A stretch of DNA of 19,493 bases from Methanobacteriaceae archaeon. Lineage in GTDB: Archaea > Methanobacteriota > Methanobacteria > Methanobacteriales > Methanobacteriaceae. A program made the position numbers and the translations under genes. Positions within the stretch are counted from its first letter, which is position 1; every line of letters begins with the position of its first letter. Shown piece after piece: positions 1-7,413 of the stretch. The stretch is from NCBI GenBank assembly GCA_017883605.1, contig JADGNH010000021.1, forward strand, positions 1 through 19,493, written 5' to 3'. The notes under the pieces were generated by a model, which was not told the origin of the DNA, did not search any database, and saw nothing but the letters and a program-made list of their open reading frames with translations.

Positions 1-581
1 GTTGTAGGCATACTCCGGGGCAACCCCTTTGGAATCCATGAAGGACTTAACATCACTGGCAATCTTCAGATACTCAGCCTTAGCCATATCCCCACCCTTA
101 ATAGAATCTCTGGGAACCGGTGCTACGCCAAAAGACACATAATCCACTGTTGTACCTGTCCCGTTGTTTATCTTTAGCACACTGGTGGTCAAAAGCTCTA
201 AAAACGAAGACATACTCACCTTGTAGGTGCCGATAGTCACATAATCTGGAAGACCATGATTGGTATCCACATAGTTTTTCACCCAGCTAGCTGCGCTAAT
301 TACCTGATCAATGGTCAAAGTGACTGGTGGGTTGGTAACCAAACTCCAGGGCTTCAAACTGACATAGGCAGGCAGCACGTTCTTGGTTTTGTAGGAGTCC
401 AGAATCATGGCGTACATATAAACCAGGTTCTGGTAGCCCAGATAGTAACCTAAACTGGTGTTGTAGGCATACTCCGGGGCAACCCCTTTGGAATCCATGA
501 AGGACTTCACATCACTGGCAATCTTCAGATACTCAGCCTTAGCCATATCCCCACTCTTAATAGAATCTCTGGGAACCGGTG
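1..581 (-). repeat. Near-identical intragenic DNA repeat, 459-bp period
   Basis: Bases 1-122 and 460-581 match at about 120 of 122 positions, an offset of exactly 153 codons. The shared block encodes the domain part around PRDSIK, GDMAKAEYLKIASDVKSF and GVAPEYAYN. Flanking parts of the two domains have diverged at the DNA level, so the identity looks like recent duplication or gene conversion rather than selection on protein alone. Confidence 0.85.
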
Positions 582-1221
582 CCGGGTTAAAAACCGAAAA
601 ATCATTGGATGAGTTTGTTCCGTTATTAATTTGTAAAACGCCGTTGGTCAAAAGTTTTAAAAATGAGGGCATATTGACCTGTGTTCCGCCAATAACCACA
701 TAATCCGGGAGACCATGATGGGTCTCTATATAGTTTTTCACCCAGGTAGCTGCGTTGATTACCTGATTCATGGTGAACTTAGCCGTGGTTGTTCCAGCTG
801 CATAATCAACCTGACTTGCAGTTGAATTTGTATTATTTACATTGTTAGTGACAGTGCTGTTTTCGGTTGTCTGGGTATTGGTTTCAGTCGTTGTCTGTGA
901 ACTTTGGGTATCAGTTGTATTTGTCTGTGAATCTTGGGTACCAGTTGTATTGTTGGAAGTAGAACTAGAATCTGATTGAGTAGAATCTGTTTCCTGTGTA
1001 TTTTCACCAGTCGTTTCTTGTGTACTTTCACTAGTTACTTGTTCTACTGTACTTTGAGTAGAAACTAATTCTTCTTGTGTACTTTGACTGGTTACCTGTT
1101 CTTGAATGCTCTGTATTGTGGTGTTTGTTTGATTTTCTGCTGTTGCAGATACGTCGCTGACATTTAGAAATAGTACTAAACTAAATAGCACTATTACTGA
1201 GAATATGAATTTTCGCTTAAT
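1..1221 (-). CDS. Partial secreted surface protein with pseudomurein-binding-type repeats (C-terminus off window)
   Basis: The frame is open for 407 codons from position 1221 to the window edge. Residues 1-27 form a textbook signal peptide: a basic start (KRKF), a hydrophobic core (VIVLFSLVLFL) and a small-residue cleavage region (VSATA). Residues about 28-147 are a Thr/Ser/Gln/Asn-rich linker. From 148 two tandem domains of 153 residues follow, each with an AA-[ST]-WVKNY motif, LPDY, and PEYAYNTSLG. This matches pseudomurein-binding repeat proteins of Methanobacteriales, which attach to or face the pseudomurein wall. There is no in-frame ATG, GTG or TTG ahead of the signal peptide. The only placement that keeps the basic n-region is ATT at 1221-1219, with GGAGG at 1233-1229. 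An in-frame stop lies just upstream, and an internal GTG would cut into the hydrophobic core. The binding target is inferred from the family. Confidence 0.8.
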   Translation of the reverse strand, partial: MKRKFIFSVIVLFSLVLFLNVSDVSATAENQTNTTIQSIQEQVTSQSTQEELVSTQSTVEQVTSESTQETTGENTQETDSTQSDSSSTSNNTTGTQDSQTNTTDTQSSQTTTETNTQTTENSTVTNNVNNTNSTASQVDYAAGTTTAKFTMNQVINAATWVKNYIETHHGLPDYVVIGGTQVNMPSFLKLLTNGVLQINNGTNSSNDFSVFNPAPVPRDSIKSGDMAKAEYLKIASDVKSFMDSKGVAPEYAYNTSLGYYLGYQNLVYMYAMILDSYKTKNVLPAYVSLKPWSLVTNPPVTLTIDQVISAASWVKNYVDTNHGLPDYVTIGTYKVSMSSFLELLTTSVLKINNGTGTTVDYVSFGVAPVPRDSIKGGDMAKAEYLKIASDVKSFMDSKGVAPEYAYN

Positions 1222-1228
1222 TTTACCG

Positions 1229-1312
1229 CCTCCGTGTCCTTAAACTCCTAAATGTTATTTTTTCAGGACTTTTTCAGGACAAATCACTGATCACTGAACC
1301 ACCATATATAAA
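1229..1312 (-). promoter_or_regulatory. TATA box and Shine-Dalgarno of the left surface protein gene
   Basis: On the minus strand TTTATATA at 1312-1305 is a good archaeal TATA box. It predicts a transcript start near 1283 and a leader of about 60 nt. GGAGG at 1233-1229 then lies 7 nt before the proposed ATT start codon. Two direct repeats, TCAGGAC and TCACTGA, sit between the TATA box and the ribosome binding site; they could be operators, but nothing proves it. Confidence 0.55.
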
Positions 1313-1518
1313 CCTTCCGGTTTTTTTGTGACATAAAGCCACGTATAGGGCTCTTTTACCGATTTAAGACACGCTATGAGGTTATCGAAATAGTTTTATA
1401 TGGATAAGTTCTCTCCATTAGTATTTTTAATAAATTAAGTTATCTAAAACATTATTTACTGAAAAAAGGCATGGTCATTGCTTTTATATTAAGACCATAA
1501 CCTCCCTAATCATTGATA

Positions 1519-1560
1519 CCATCTATTCAGGGTTTATTTAAATAAAAACCGGATAGATGG
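1519..1560. repeat. 42-bp imperfect palindrome
   Basis: The left arm 1519-1539 (CCATCTAT then GGGTTTATTT) is an imperfect reverse complement of the right arm 1540-1560 (AAATAAAAACC then ATAGATGG). About 16-17 of 21 positions pair, with the ends and centre perfect. No gene is adjacent. It could be a protein-binding site, a hairpin in a transcript, or the remains of a mobile element. Confidence 0.6.
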
Positions 1561-1768
1561 AATTTAATAAATGTGATAAAAAGTTTTTAATTGTATATAT
1601 CTTTTTTAACCTCTTTTAACCGATTTCTCAGATTTTAAGAGATTTATATCAAATTTTGTGATAACAAGCATATCAATCTCTAATTAATGAAAAATTTTTT
1701 TTAATGTAAAATAAGTGGCATTATATTATTATAGTCCTCAGGATAAAGAATCATAATATATTAGTTAT

Positions 1769-1796
1769 ATTCTTCAGGATTATAGTCCTTAAGAAT
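1769..1796. repeat. Inverted repeat with 11-bp arms
   Basis: ATTCTTCAGGA at 1769-1779 pairs with TCCTTAAGAAT at 1786-1796 (10 of 11), spacer TTATAG. A related copy of the TATAGTCCT element occurs about 50 bp upstream around 1730-1750 (ATAGTCCTCAGGAT). The duplication suggests a recognised site or a structured RNA; the role is unknown. Confidence 0.45.
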
Positions 1797-2047
1797 GTAA
1801 ATTAAAAATTTTTTATTAAATTTTTAAAATCTACATTACTTTTAAAGTAGATTAAGATGATTATCTGCCCCTATCCTATATTTGTGCATATAATTCATTC
1901 TGTAACGTCATAGAGTGGTGATTACTGATTATTAAAGATTATTAAAAGATTTACCCTGCTTATTTTCTTTGTTTAAATTTTAGTAATTTATAAATTATTT
2001 GTTTTAAATTGAAGTGTTTTTAGGTAACATTATGATCACTAACATAC

Positions 2048-2114
2048 ACTAACGAACGTTAGTTTTATATACTATGAAATACTAACTAACGTTAGTTAAG
2101 AGATGTGTAAGGAG
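2048..2114 (+). promoter_or_regulatory. tetR promoter with two palindromic operators and ribosome binding site
   Basis: A TATA box TTTATATA lies at 2064-2071. It is flanked by two palindromes sharing the half-site CTAACG: ACTAACG-AA-CGTTAGT at 2048-2063, just upstream, and the perfect 16-bp TAACTAACGTTAGTTA at 2083-2098, which covers the expected transcript start about 25 nt downstream of the TATA box. AAGGAG at 2109-2114 is the ribosome binding site of the next gene. Operators placed like this would block both TBP/TFB binding and polymerase, as expected for TetR autorepression. That the adjacent regulator is the ligand is inference. Confidence 0.8.
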
Positions 2115-2124
2115 TAATGATCAT

Positions 2125-2787
2125 ATGAAAAACAACATAAAAAATTCATCAAAATCTGGAAATGAACCTAAAAAGAACACCAAACAAAAAATATTCGACG
2201 TATCGGTGGATCTTTTCGCGGAAAAGGGTTTTGACGCAGTATCAGTTCGCGAAATCGGTCGAGAAGTGGGAATAAGAGAAAGTTCCATATACAACCACTA
2301 CCAAAACAAAGAGGCCATACTAGACGCTATAATTGACTATTTCAAGGATGAACTGACCCAAAGCGGCCCACCAGAAGAAGAAACGGAATCATTAATTGAC
2401 CAGGGCCCAGAGGTCTTTTTTGAAGTAGGGGCCAGGATGTATATAGAACGCATAAACACCCCCAAAATGGAAAAAATATGGCGTTTAGTTTCCATTGAGA
2501 CTTACCATAACGAAAAAATAAGAGAATTTTTCAAAAAAACACTTTTAGAAGAGCCAATAGATGGTTGGGAAAACATTTTCACCATAATGATAAAAAAAGG
2601 ACTTATCAAACCATTTAACCCCAGAACCCTTGCCTATGAATACTTCTCATTCGCAATATTCCTCTTCTTTGAATACTTTGTCCTGAAATACGATGAAGAT
2701 TTTGATTCATTCATGGACCTGGCATTAAAGAAGATGAACGACCATGCCGAGTTCCTTCTAAAAGCTATAAAAGTAGAGGAAGTCTAA
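2125..2787 (+). CDS. TetR-family transcriptional regulator
   Basis: This 220-residue protein has an N-terminal TetR helix-turn-helix at about residues 22-67: the pattern is Lys-Gln-Lys-Ile-Phe, DLFAEKGFDAVSVREIG, then VGIRESSIYNHYQNKEAIL, all hallmarks of the family. The remaining 150 residues are the usual helical ligand-binding and dimer region, rich in Phe, Tyr and Glu, with no assignable ligand. Length is normal for TetR. The first 20 residues are a basic, Asn/Lys-rich extension. The start ATG is 14 nt from the first G of GGAG. The gene lies 2 nt upstream of the DUF116 gene, so the two are surely co-transcribed. It very likely represses its own operon through the CTAACG palindromes in front of it. 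Confidence 0.9.
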   Translation: MKNNIKNSSKSGNEPKKNTKQKIFDVSVDLFAEKGFDAVSVREIGREVGIRESSIYNHYQNKEAILDAIIDYFKDELTQSGPPEEETESLIDQGPEVFFEVGARMYIERINTPKMEKIWRLVSIETYHNEKIREFFKKTLLEEPIDGWENIFTIMIKKGLIKPFNPRTLAYEYFSFAIFLFFEYFVLKYDEDFDSFMDLALKKMNDHAEFLLKAIKVEEV

Positions 2788-2789
2788 AA

Positions 2790-3995
2790 ATGGATATAAT
2801 CACCTATTCACTCAAAAAAGGTCAAAAAGAATCTAATGAATATTACAAGGACGTTAAAACCTTTACCGATGAAGTTTTAATTGAAGCTGAAAGTATGGTA
2901 GGACCCCTAATCCAAAAATTTAAATCCCACCTCCAAGAGAAAACAGCTGAAAAAATACGCACCCCTGAAGAATACAGCTTTGAACTTCTAATGCTAGGAA
3001 CACTGTACAGAATATATGGAAGCAGGGCATCCAGATTAGATGAAAAACCCCAAAAAATAATGGCACATTTAGCAGAATTACGCAATAAAAATAAAGATAT
3101 GAAAAGTGACATCGACCATTTACGCGGAATCCTATCAACCATGTTTCTCCTAGACGGAGAGGAAATTTTTGATTTCCCTGAACTCAATACAACCCAGCTG
3201 GATAAACTTTTAAAATATTTAGAGGCAACCGGCGACTTTTCCCAGGAAGTAAAACGGCTGAGAATCTGGGAAAAATTTTTTGTCACCCAAAACCGCCTGA
3301 AAGTGTCTGAATATCTCATGGACACCCTTTTATTTGCAGAATGGTTTGAAGAGAGAAGTGAAGAAATGCTTGGCGATTACACCCCACAGGTAGAAAAATT
3401 CCTCCATGAAAAACATTCCGAACATCTCTTTAAAGAGGATGTAATTTTCTGCGGCAGAAAAAGAGTTGAATACCACCTTAACATGGTGGGGGCAGAAATT
3501 ATGAACCGCTCTTTCAGAAAAGATTTTGAAAGTAGACCCAGAAAAGCCCTGCTTCTACCGGGATGTGTCCGAGCCAAAAATGCAGAAGACTGCAGAGCTC
3601 AGGAAACTAACCTCGGTTTAAAATGTACCGGTTGTTTAAAAGGTTGCAGAGTGAACCAGTTAACTGAAACAGGAGAAAAAAAGGGTTTTGAGGTTTATAT
3701 GATTTCCCATGAGTCTTCAGCATTCTCCCACAGTAGCGAGAATGATAGGGATGAGCTGGGAATTGTGGGTGTGGCCTGTGTTTCCAACTTAATAGCTGGC
3801 GGCTGGAAGGCAGATTCACTGGGCATCCCTGCCCAGTGTGTTCTCCTGGACTACTGCGGATGTAAAAATCACTGGGACCAGAAAGGATTCCCCACAGACA
3901 TCAACACGGAGAAACTTATTGAAACCTTTGAAATAGACCAAAGTTCACCTATAGAAAGTAACCTAAAAAAAGCCCCAATAAGTATACACTGTTGA
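2790..3995 (+). CDS. DUF116 domain protein, Cys-rich C-terminus
   Basis: The 401-residue protein has a helical, charged N-terminal half (about 1-240) with no recognised domain, and a C-terminal DUF116 domain from about residue 255. That domain starts LLPGCVRAK and carries a set of cysteines (C-X8-C, then LKCTGCLKGC, then DYCGCKNHW) that probably bind an Fe-S cluster or zinc. The family has no established reaction. The ribosome binding site AGAGGAAG is inside the end of tetR and the gene starts 2 nt after its stop. Being joined to a TetR regulator and followed by radical SAM, Fe-S and Fe-S flavin proteins, it probably takes part in a redox or Fe-S-dependent process. No signal peptide or membrane segment is seen, so it should be cytoplasmic. 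Confidence 0.8.
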   Translation: MDIITYSLKKGQKESNEYYKDVKTFTDEVLIEAESMVGPLIQKFKSHLQEKTAEKIRTPEEYSFELLMLGTLYRIYGSRASRLDEKPQKIMAHLAELRNKNKDMKSDIDHLRGILSTMFLLDGEEIFDFPELNTTQLDKLLKYLEATGDFSQEVKRLRIWEKFFVTQNRLKVSEYLMDTLLFAEWFEERSEEMLGDYTPQVEKFLHEKHSEHLFKEDVIFCGRKRVEYHLNMVGAEIMNRSFRKDFESRPRKALLLPGCVRAKNAEDCRAQETNLGLKCTGCLKGCRVNQLTETGEKKGFEVYMISHESSAFSHSSENDRDELGIVGVACVSNLIAGGWKADSLGIPAQCVLLDYCGCKNHWDQKGFPTDINTEKLIETFEIDQSSPIESNLKKAPISIHC

Positions 3996-4107
3996 ATAAT
4001 AGCCGGTGATTTCAAACAAAAAATTTAAAAATACGAACATTTTTATAGAAAAAAATAAGAAAATAAGAGTCATAAGAGGATAAAAAGAGCTATAAGAGGA
4101 TAAAAAA
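3996..4107 (+). promoter_or_regulatory. Spacer with duplicated Shine-Dalgarno segment
   Basis: This 112-nt AT-rich gap contains a 15-bp direct repeat, ATAAGAGGATAAAAA, at 4072-4086 and 4092-4106 (period 20). The downstream copy supplies the ribosome binding site of the radical SAM gene (GAGGAT, 13 nt aligned spacing). TTTAAAAATA at 4025-4034 could be a weak TATA box, so the genes from 4108 onward may have their own promoter in addition to the tetR one. Confidence 0.5.
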
Positions 4108-5256
4108 ATGGCAGATAAAATGAAAGACGAAAGTCTGAATAAGGGTTTAAAAAGTGAAGAGGAAAATCTGGATGAGAGTTTGAAAGATGAGAACCAGTAC
4201 ATAGATCTCATGAATGATACTATCAAAAGCATTTTCAAAACTGCCCTGGGTATCACGGTTAAAAATCCGTCTCAAGCAAGTTTCTTTCTCAAAACCATAT
4301 ATCGGCAGAAAACCGCAGCGAAAACCAGACAAAAATGGCATGAGAAAGGCATTCGTGTGCCGCCCCTGATGATCTTCAGCGTCACCAATCAGTGCAACCT
4401 GCAGTGTCCGGGCTGCTACGCCATGGCTCATGAAAGATCTCTAAAAGAGGAAGAAATGAAACCTGAAAAGATAAAAAACGTCCTGATGGAGGCTAAAGAA
4501 CTTGGAATCTCATTTGTATTGCTTGCTGGCGGTGAACCTCTGGTTAGGCCAGAAATACTGGAGATAGCCAAGGACTTCCCCCAGATCATCTTCCCCCTAT
4601 TCACCAACGGGCTTTTAGTTGACGATGATATCGTTGCAAAGTTGAAGAAATATAAAAATGTGGTGCCCATAATCAGTATGGAAGGTTATGAGGAAGATAC
4701 CGATGGTCGGAGAGGTAAAGGCGTTTATAAACATCTACAGGGAATAATCAGGAAAATGAATAGTAACGGTATTTTCTCTGGCATCTCTTTGACCATGACC
4801 AGATCAAACTTTGCCACGGTGACCAAAGAGGAATTTGTACAAAATTTAATAGATTTAGGGTGTAAAATATTCTTTTTTGTGGAATATAATCCAGTAAAGG
4901 AAGGAACCGAAGACTGGGTCCTGACCAACCAGCAAAGAGTTACAGTCCCGAGTTTGATGGACTCATTACGCAGTAAATTTCCAGGGGTATTCCTGGCATT
5001 TCCTGGGGATGAAGAAGAATTTGGTGGATGTCTCTCTGCTGGACGGGGTTTCATACATGTAAGTCCTGAAGGTAATCTTGAACCATGTCCATTTGCTCCC
5101 TACTCCGATACAAATCTAAGGGATATGACCCTAAAAGAAGCATTAAAATCTGATTTTATGAAGAAAATTCGGGAAAGCCACCATGAATTGACCGAAACAA
5201 ACGGTGGATGTGCTCTCTGGGAAAAACGTGAATGGGTCCAATCCCTACTCCACTAA
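4108..5256 (+). CDS. Radical SAM protein with a Cys-containing C-terminal extension
   Basis: The 382-residue protein has the radical SAM cluster motif CNLQCPGC (Cys96, Cys100, Cys103; CX3CX2C), preceded by the usual FSVTNQ strand and followed by AGGEPLVRPEI, the SAM-binding GGE-type motif, at about 138-148. The C-terminal part carries three more cysteines: GGC near 308, EPC near 327 in the phrase SPEGNLEPCPF, and GGC near 367. This resembles a short SPASM-like region that would hold an auxiliary cluster or binding site. Residues 1-60 are highly charged and probably not part of the barrel. The family belongs to the MoaA/NifB/PqqE-type superfamily; the substrate is unknown. It sits between the DUF116 gene and the QueG-like gene. 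The short gene that follows starts 44 nt after its stop. Confidence 0.85.
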   Translation: MADKMKDESLNKGLKSEEENLDESLKDENQYIDLMNDTIKSIFKTALGITVKNPSQASFFLKTIYRQKTAAKTRQKWHEKGIRVPPLMIFSVTNQCNLQCPGCYAMAHERSLKEEEMKPEKIKNVLMEAKELGISFVLLAGGEPLVRPEILEIAKDFPQIIFPLFTNGLLVDDDIVAKLKKYKNVVPIISMEGYEEDTDGRRGKGVYKHLQGIIRKMNSNGIFSGISLTMTRSNFATVTKEEFVQNLIDLGCKIFFFVEYNPVKEGTEDWVLTNQQRVTVPSLMDSLRSKFPGVFLAFPGDEEEFGGCLSAGRGFIHVSPEGNLEPCPFAPYSDTNLRDMTLKEALKSDFMKKIRESHHELTETNGGCALWEKREWVQSLLH

Positions 5257-5300
5257 AAATTTCACCCAACAAAAGAAAATTTATTAAAAAGAGGCACATC

Positions 5301-6207
5301 ATGAGTATTTTTAAAGGAATTAAAGATAAATATGCCGATTACAGGTTGAACCGCATCAATAAGCTCGAACTTTCCGTAAATCAAAGAAAATATCAGGTTA
5401 AAGCATCACCTTCTTCACCGGAGAAGCTTATGCCTGATAAATTAAAAATTACTTTAAAAACACTTCCCAGACAACTGTCAATAGCAAAAGGAATGGAAAA
5501 GGCAGTTAAATCACTGGAATAACAATCCTTCCAATCCTAAAACGATTGCAGATGAAAAATTCCTGAAAAAATTTGAGGAATACGCCCGATCACTGGGCAT
5601 TGCCTCCATAGGCTACACAAAAGTTCCTCCAAAGTACATATTCAAAAACAAATCCCTTTTATACTCTAACGCCATCATTTTTACCCTGGAGATGGACAAA
5701 GAGATAATAGATACATCTCCCAGTCCTGAAACTCAGGCCATGGGACTTATCACCTACGATGACCTGGGAATAATTACCAATAAGCTGGCCGAATACTTAA
5801 GAGAGAACGGATTCGGTGCACAGGCCAGCATTCCATCTGGTGGCTTTGCTATGTATCCCTGGCTAGCCCAAAAAGCAGGTTTAGGATGGACCGGTAGACA
5901 TGGACTTTTAATTACTCCTGAATTCGGCCCAAGACAAAGAATATCCGCCATATTTACCAGCATAGAGAATTTACCCCGGGACAGTGAAGATGAGCATTCC
6001 TGGATGCCGTCCTTCTGCGCCAGGTGTGGGAATTGTATAAAATCCTGCCCTGCAAACGCCCTTCTGGAAACACCCATTTCCCATGAAGATGGACGAGTTA
6101 CCCATATAAATCCTGAAAAATGTGAGGGATGCACCATCTGCATGCGGGACTGCAGTTTCAATAAGAGAGGGTATTCTAAGTTAGCAAAAATCGTGAATAA
6201 GGGATAA
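5301..6207 (+). pseudogene. QueG-like double [4Fe-4S] protein, split by a +1 frameshift
   Basis: Frame 1 runs from ATG 5301 (ribosome binding site GAGG at 5291) for 73 codons and ends at TAA 5520-5522, just after AVKSLE. Reading past the single T at 5520 continues smoothly in the next frame (NNPSNPKTIADEKFL) to the stop at 6205-6207. The rejoined product is 301 residues. Its second half has the family features of COG1600 proteins (epoxyqueuosine reductase and reductive-dehalogenase relatives): AGLGWTGRHGLLITPEFGPR, then two cluster motifs, CARCGNCIKSCP (Cys239-249) and CEGCTICMRDC (Cys274-284). It would pass electrons in the cytoplasm; the substrate is unknown. The downstream part has no ATG until 5692, which would lose conserved sequence, so a one-base insertion in a single gene is the best reading. 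True decay and sequencing error cannot be told apart here. Confidence 0.75.
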
Positions 6208-6227
6208 TTGCGGGCAAAAAGGATAAC

Positions 6228-7040
6228 ATGGACAAAAGGAACAAAAAAATAAAGGAAAAACCAAAAATGAAAGTACTTGCAATAATGGGCAGTCCTAAGG
6301 GCAGAGGCAGTGGTTACAGAGTTGTCCAACAGATTGAAGGTAAAATGAAAGAAATAGGAGATGTAGAGTTTGAATACCTATTTCTTAAGGATGCTGATCT
6401 AAAATTATGTAAGGGCTGCTTTGTATGTATCTCCCGGGGCGAGGATCTCTGTCCTTTAAAGGATGACCGGGTTGAGATCGAGGAAAAAATTTCAAATTCA
6501 GACGGAGTAATATTATCCTCTCCAGGCTATGTTCAGAATGTAAGCTGGCTGATGAAGAACTTCATTGACCGTTTCGCCTATACCAACCATCGCCCCCGTT
6601 TTTTCAGCCAAAAGGTAATGCTGGTGGCCAATGGAGGTTCAGGTTTAGATAAGACCCTAGAATCTCTTAAAGTCACCTTTGGAGGGCCTGAAGTGGTCTA
6701 TGAACTGGATGCTTATACACCGGCCTGGCCTCTTACTCTCAAAGCAGAGAACAAAAAGAGGAAGAAGATTGAAGATGCTTCCAGAAAATTTTATAACTCA
6801 ATCAGCACCGCTGAGTTAGGATCTCCCAGTTTAAGTGAATATATGCGATTTAGATTCTTTAAAGATATGTTAAACCCCTCCATGGAAAAATATCTTCCAG
6901 CAGATTATGAATTCTATAAAGATAAGGAAGACTATTTTTATGATGTCGAAATAAGTGCCTTAAAAAAGGCGATAGCTTCCATAATGGTTAAACTGGTCTT
7001 CTTCATGATGCGGGATATCGGTCCGGGAGATGAGAAATAG
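6228..7040 (+). CDS. Iron-sulfur flavoprotein, NADPH-dependent FMN reductase family
   Basis: This flavodoxin-fold protein of 270 residues begins its first strand at MKVLAIMGSPKGRGSG, the phosphate-binding loop for FMN. It has a compact cluster motif CKGCFVC with a fourth Cys at 75 (Cys61, 64, 67, 75; CX2CX2CX7C), followed by PLKDD, as in Isf-type iron-sulfur flavoproteins of methanogens. Middle strands ILSSPGYVQNVSWLMKNFIDR match the family. The C-terminal 100 residues, Lys- and Phe-rich, are longer than in minimal members. Two starts are possible: ATG 6228 (AAAGGAT close upstream) or ATG 6267 (AAAGGA at 6251-6256), which gives the more typical N-terminus. It probably transfers one or two electrons between ferredoxin-like donors and an unknown acceptor. 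It is the last gene of the TetR-controlled cluster. Confidence 0.85.
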   Translation: MDKRNKKIKEKPKMKVLAIMGSPKGRGSGYRVVQQIEGKMKEIGDVEFEYLFLKDADLKLCKGCFVCISRGEDLCPLKDDRVEIEEKISNSDGVILSSPGYVQNVSWLMKNFIDRFAYTNHRPRFFSQKVMLVANGGSGLDKTLESLKVTFGGPEVVYELDAYTPAWPLTLKAENKKRKKIEDASRKFYNSISTAELGSPSLSEYMRFRFFKDMLNPSMEKYLPADYEFYKDKEDYFYDVEISALKKAIASIMVKLVFFMMRDIGPGDEK

Positions 7041-7050
7041 TTTTTTCACA

Positions 7051-7094
7051 AAAATCAGACATCTCTTTTATTCACCAAAATCAGACATCTCTTT
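7051..7094. repeat. 18-bp direct repeat at the 3' end of padR
   Basis: AAAATCAGACATCTCTTT occurs at 7051-7068 and again at 7077-7094 (period 26). The second copy encodes the last residues of the PadR protein (EMSDFG); the first lies just past its stop codon in the convergent spacer. A local tandem duplication is the simple explanation. Confidence 0.8.
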
Positions 7095-7364
7095 CATATC
7101 ATAAAAAATTTGGCAGAAGAATTTACAAGCAGATTTAAGTTCATCTTGACCTTTATCTGTTAGAGAATAAATTTTTTGATCATCAACCGCGATTAAACCC
7201 ACATTTTTCAGTTCTTTTAGGGCAGGATAAATAGTACCAGGACTAGGTTTTGTTCCTCTTCTTTTTTCTAATTCTCTACCTATCTCAGCCCCTCTCATGG
7301 TTTTTTTGTTTAAAATCCACAGGATTAGATAGGACAAATAGCCCTTCATTTCACAGCATTCCAT
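7068..7364 (-). CDS. PadR-family transcriptional regulator with an N-terminal Cys pair
   Basis: The protein is about 98 residues from ATG 7364. It has the PadR winged helix: MKGYLSYLILWIL as first helix, GAEIGRELEKRRG, then KPSPGTIYPALKELKNVGLI as the recognition helix, and a wing reading KIYSLTDKG. Only a short C-terminal helix follows, as in small PadR proteins. It carries Cys-Cys near the start (MECCEMKG) and a Cys in the C-terminal helix (SACKFFCQ), so thiol or metal sensing is conceivable. The start is uncertain: GTG at 7388 would add eight residues, and AGGTGGAG at 7390-7383 is too far from ATG 7364 for an ideal fit. The gene is divergent from a tiny Cys-rich peptide gene and shares its operator-bearing promoter region. 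Confidence 0.85.
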   Translation of the reverse strand: MECCEMKGYLSYLILWILNKKTMRGAEIGRELEKRRGTKPSPGTIYPALKELKNVGLIAVDDQKIYSLTDKGQDELKSACKFFCQIFYDMKEMSDFGE

Positions 7365-7413
7365 GTTATATACTATTGGAATCTCCACCTAAAAATATTT
7401 ATTATGCAATATC

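Larger units (their letters stand above)
1313..2040. other. Long AT-rich intergenic region, no gene seen
   Basis: About 730 bases separate the left promoter from the TetR promoter. I see no credible coding frame or tRNA. The region holds two inverted repeats described separately, a repeated TATAGTCCT motif, and a small palindrome near 1836-1855 (ATCTAC with GTAGAT). Low GC and many stop codons in all frames argue against a protein gene. A small RNA cannot be excluded. Confidence 0.6.

Noticed and set aside
837..1031. Minus-strand frame rich in Lys, His and Arg (MKVHKKRLVKIHRK type).
   Set aside because: It is an out-of-frame reading of the Thr/Ser/Gln linker of the surface protein; the repeats of that linker cause the pattern.
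1313..2040. tRNA or rRNA gene in the long spacer.
   Set aside because: No cloverleaf, no TTCGA-type T-loop or conserved rRNA segment was seen; the hairpins are too AT-rich and isolated.
5510..5530. Programmed +1 frameshift in the QueG-like gene.
   Set aside because: There is no known slippery context or stimulatory structure visible at CTG GAA TAA CAA; a simple one-base indel is more economical. It is kept only as a minor possibility.
5754..6329. 191-codon minus-strand frame opposite the QueG-like gene.
   Set aside because: No ribosome binding site and no recognisable protein; the plus strand has clear Fe-S motifs in the same region.
7068..7388. The padR gene as ehbQ.
   Set aside because: It lies downstream of ehbP on the same strand, but a convergent gene and hairpin lie between, and its divergent operator region ties it to the small peptide gene. 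I cannot identify an ehbQ from sequence here.
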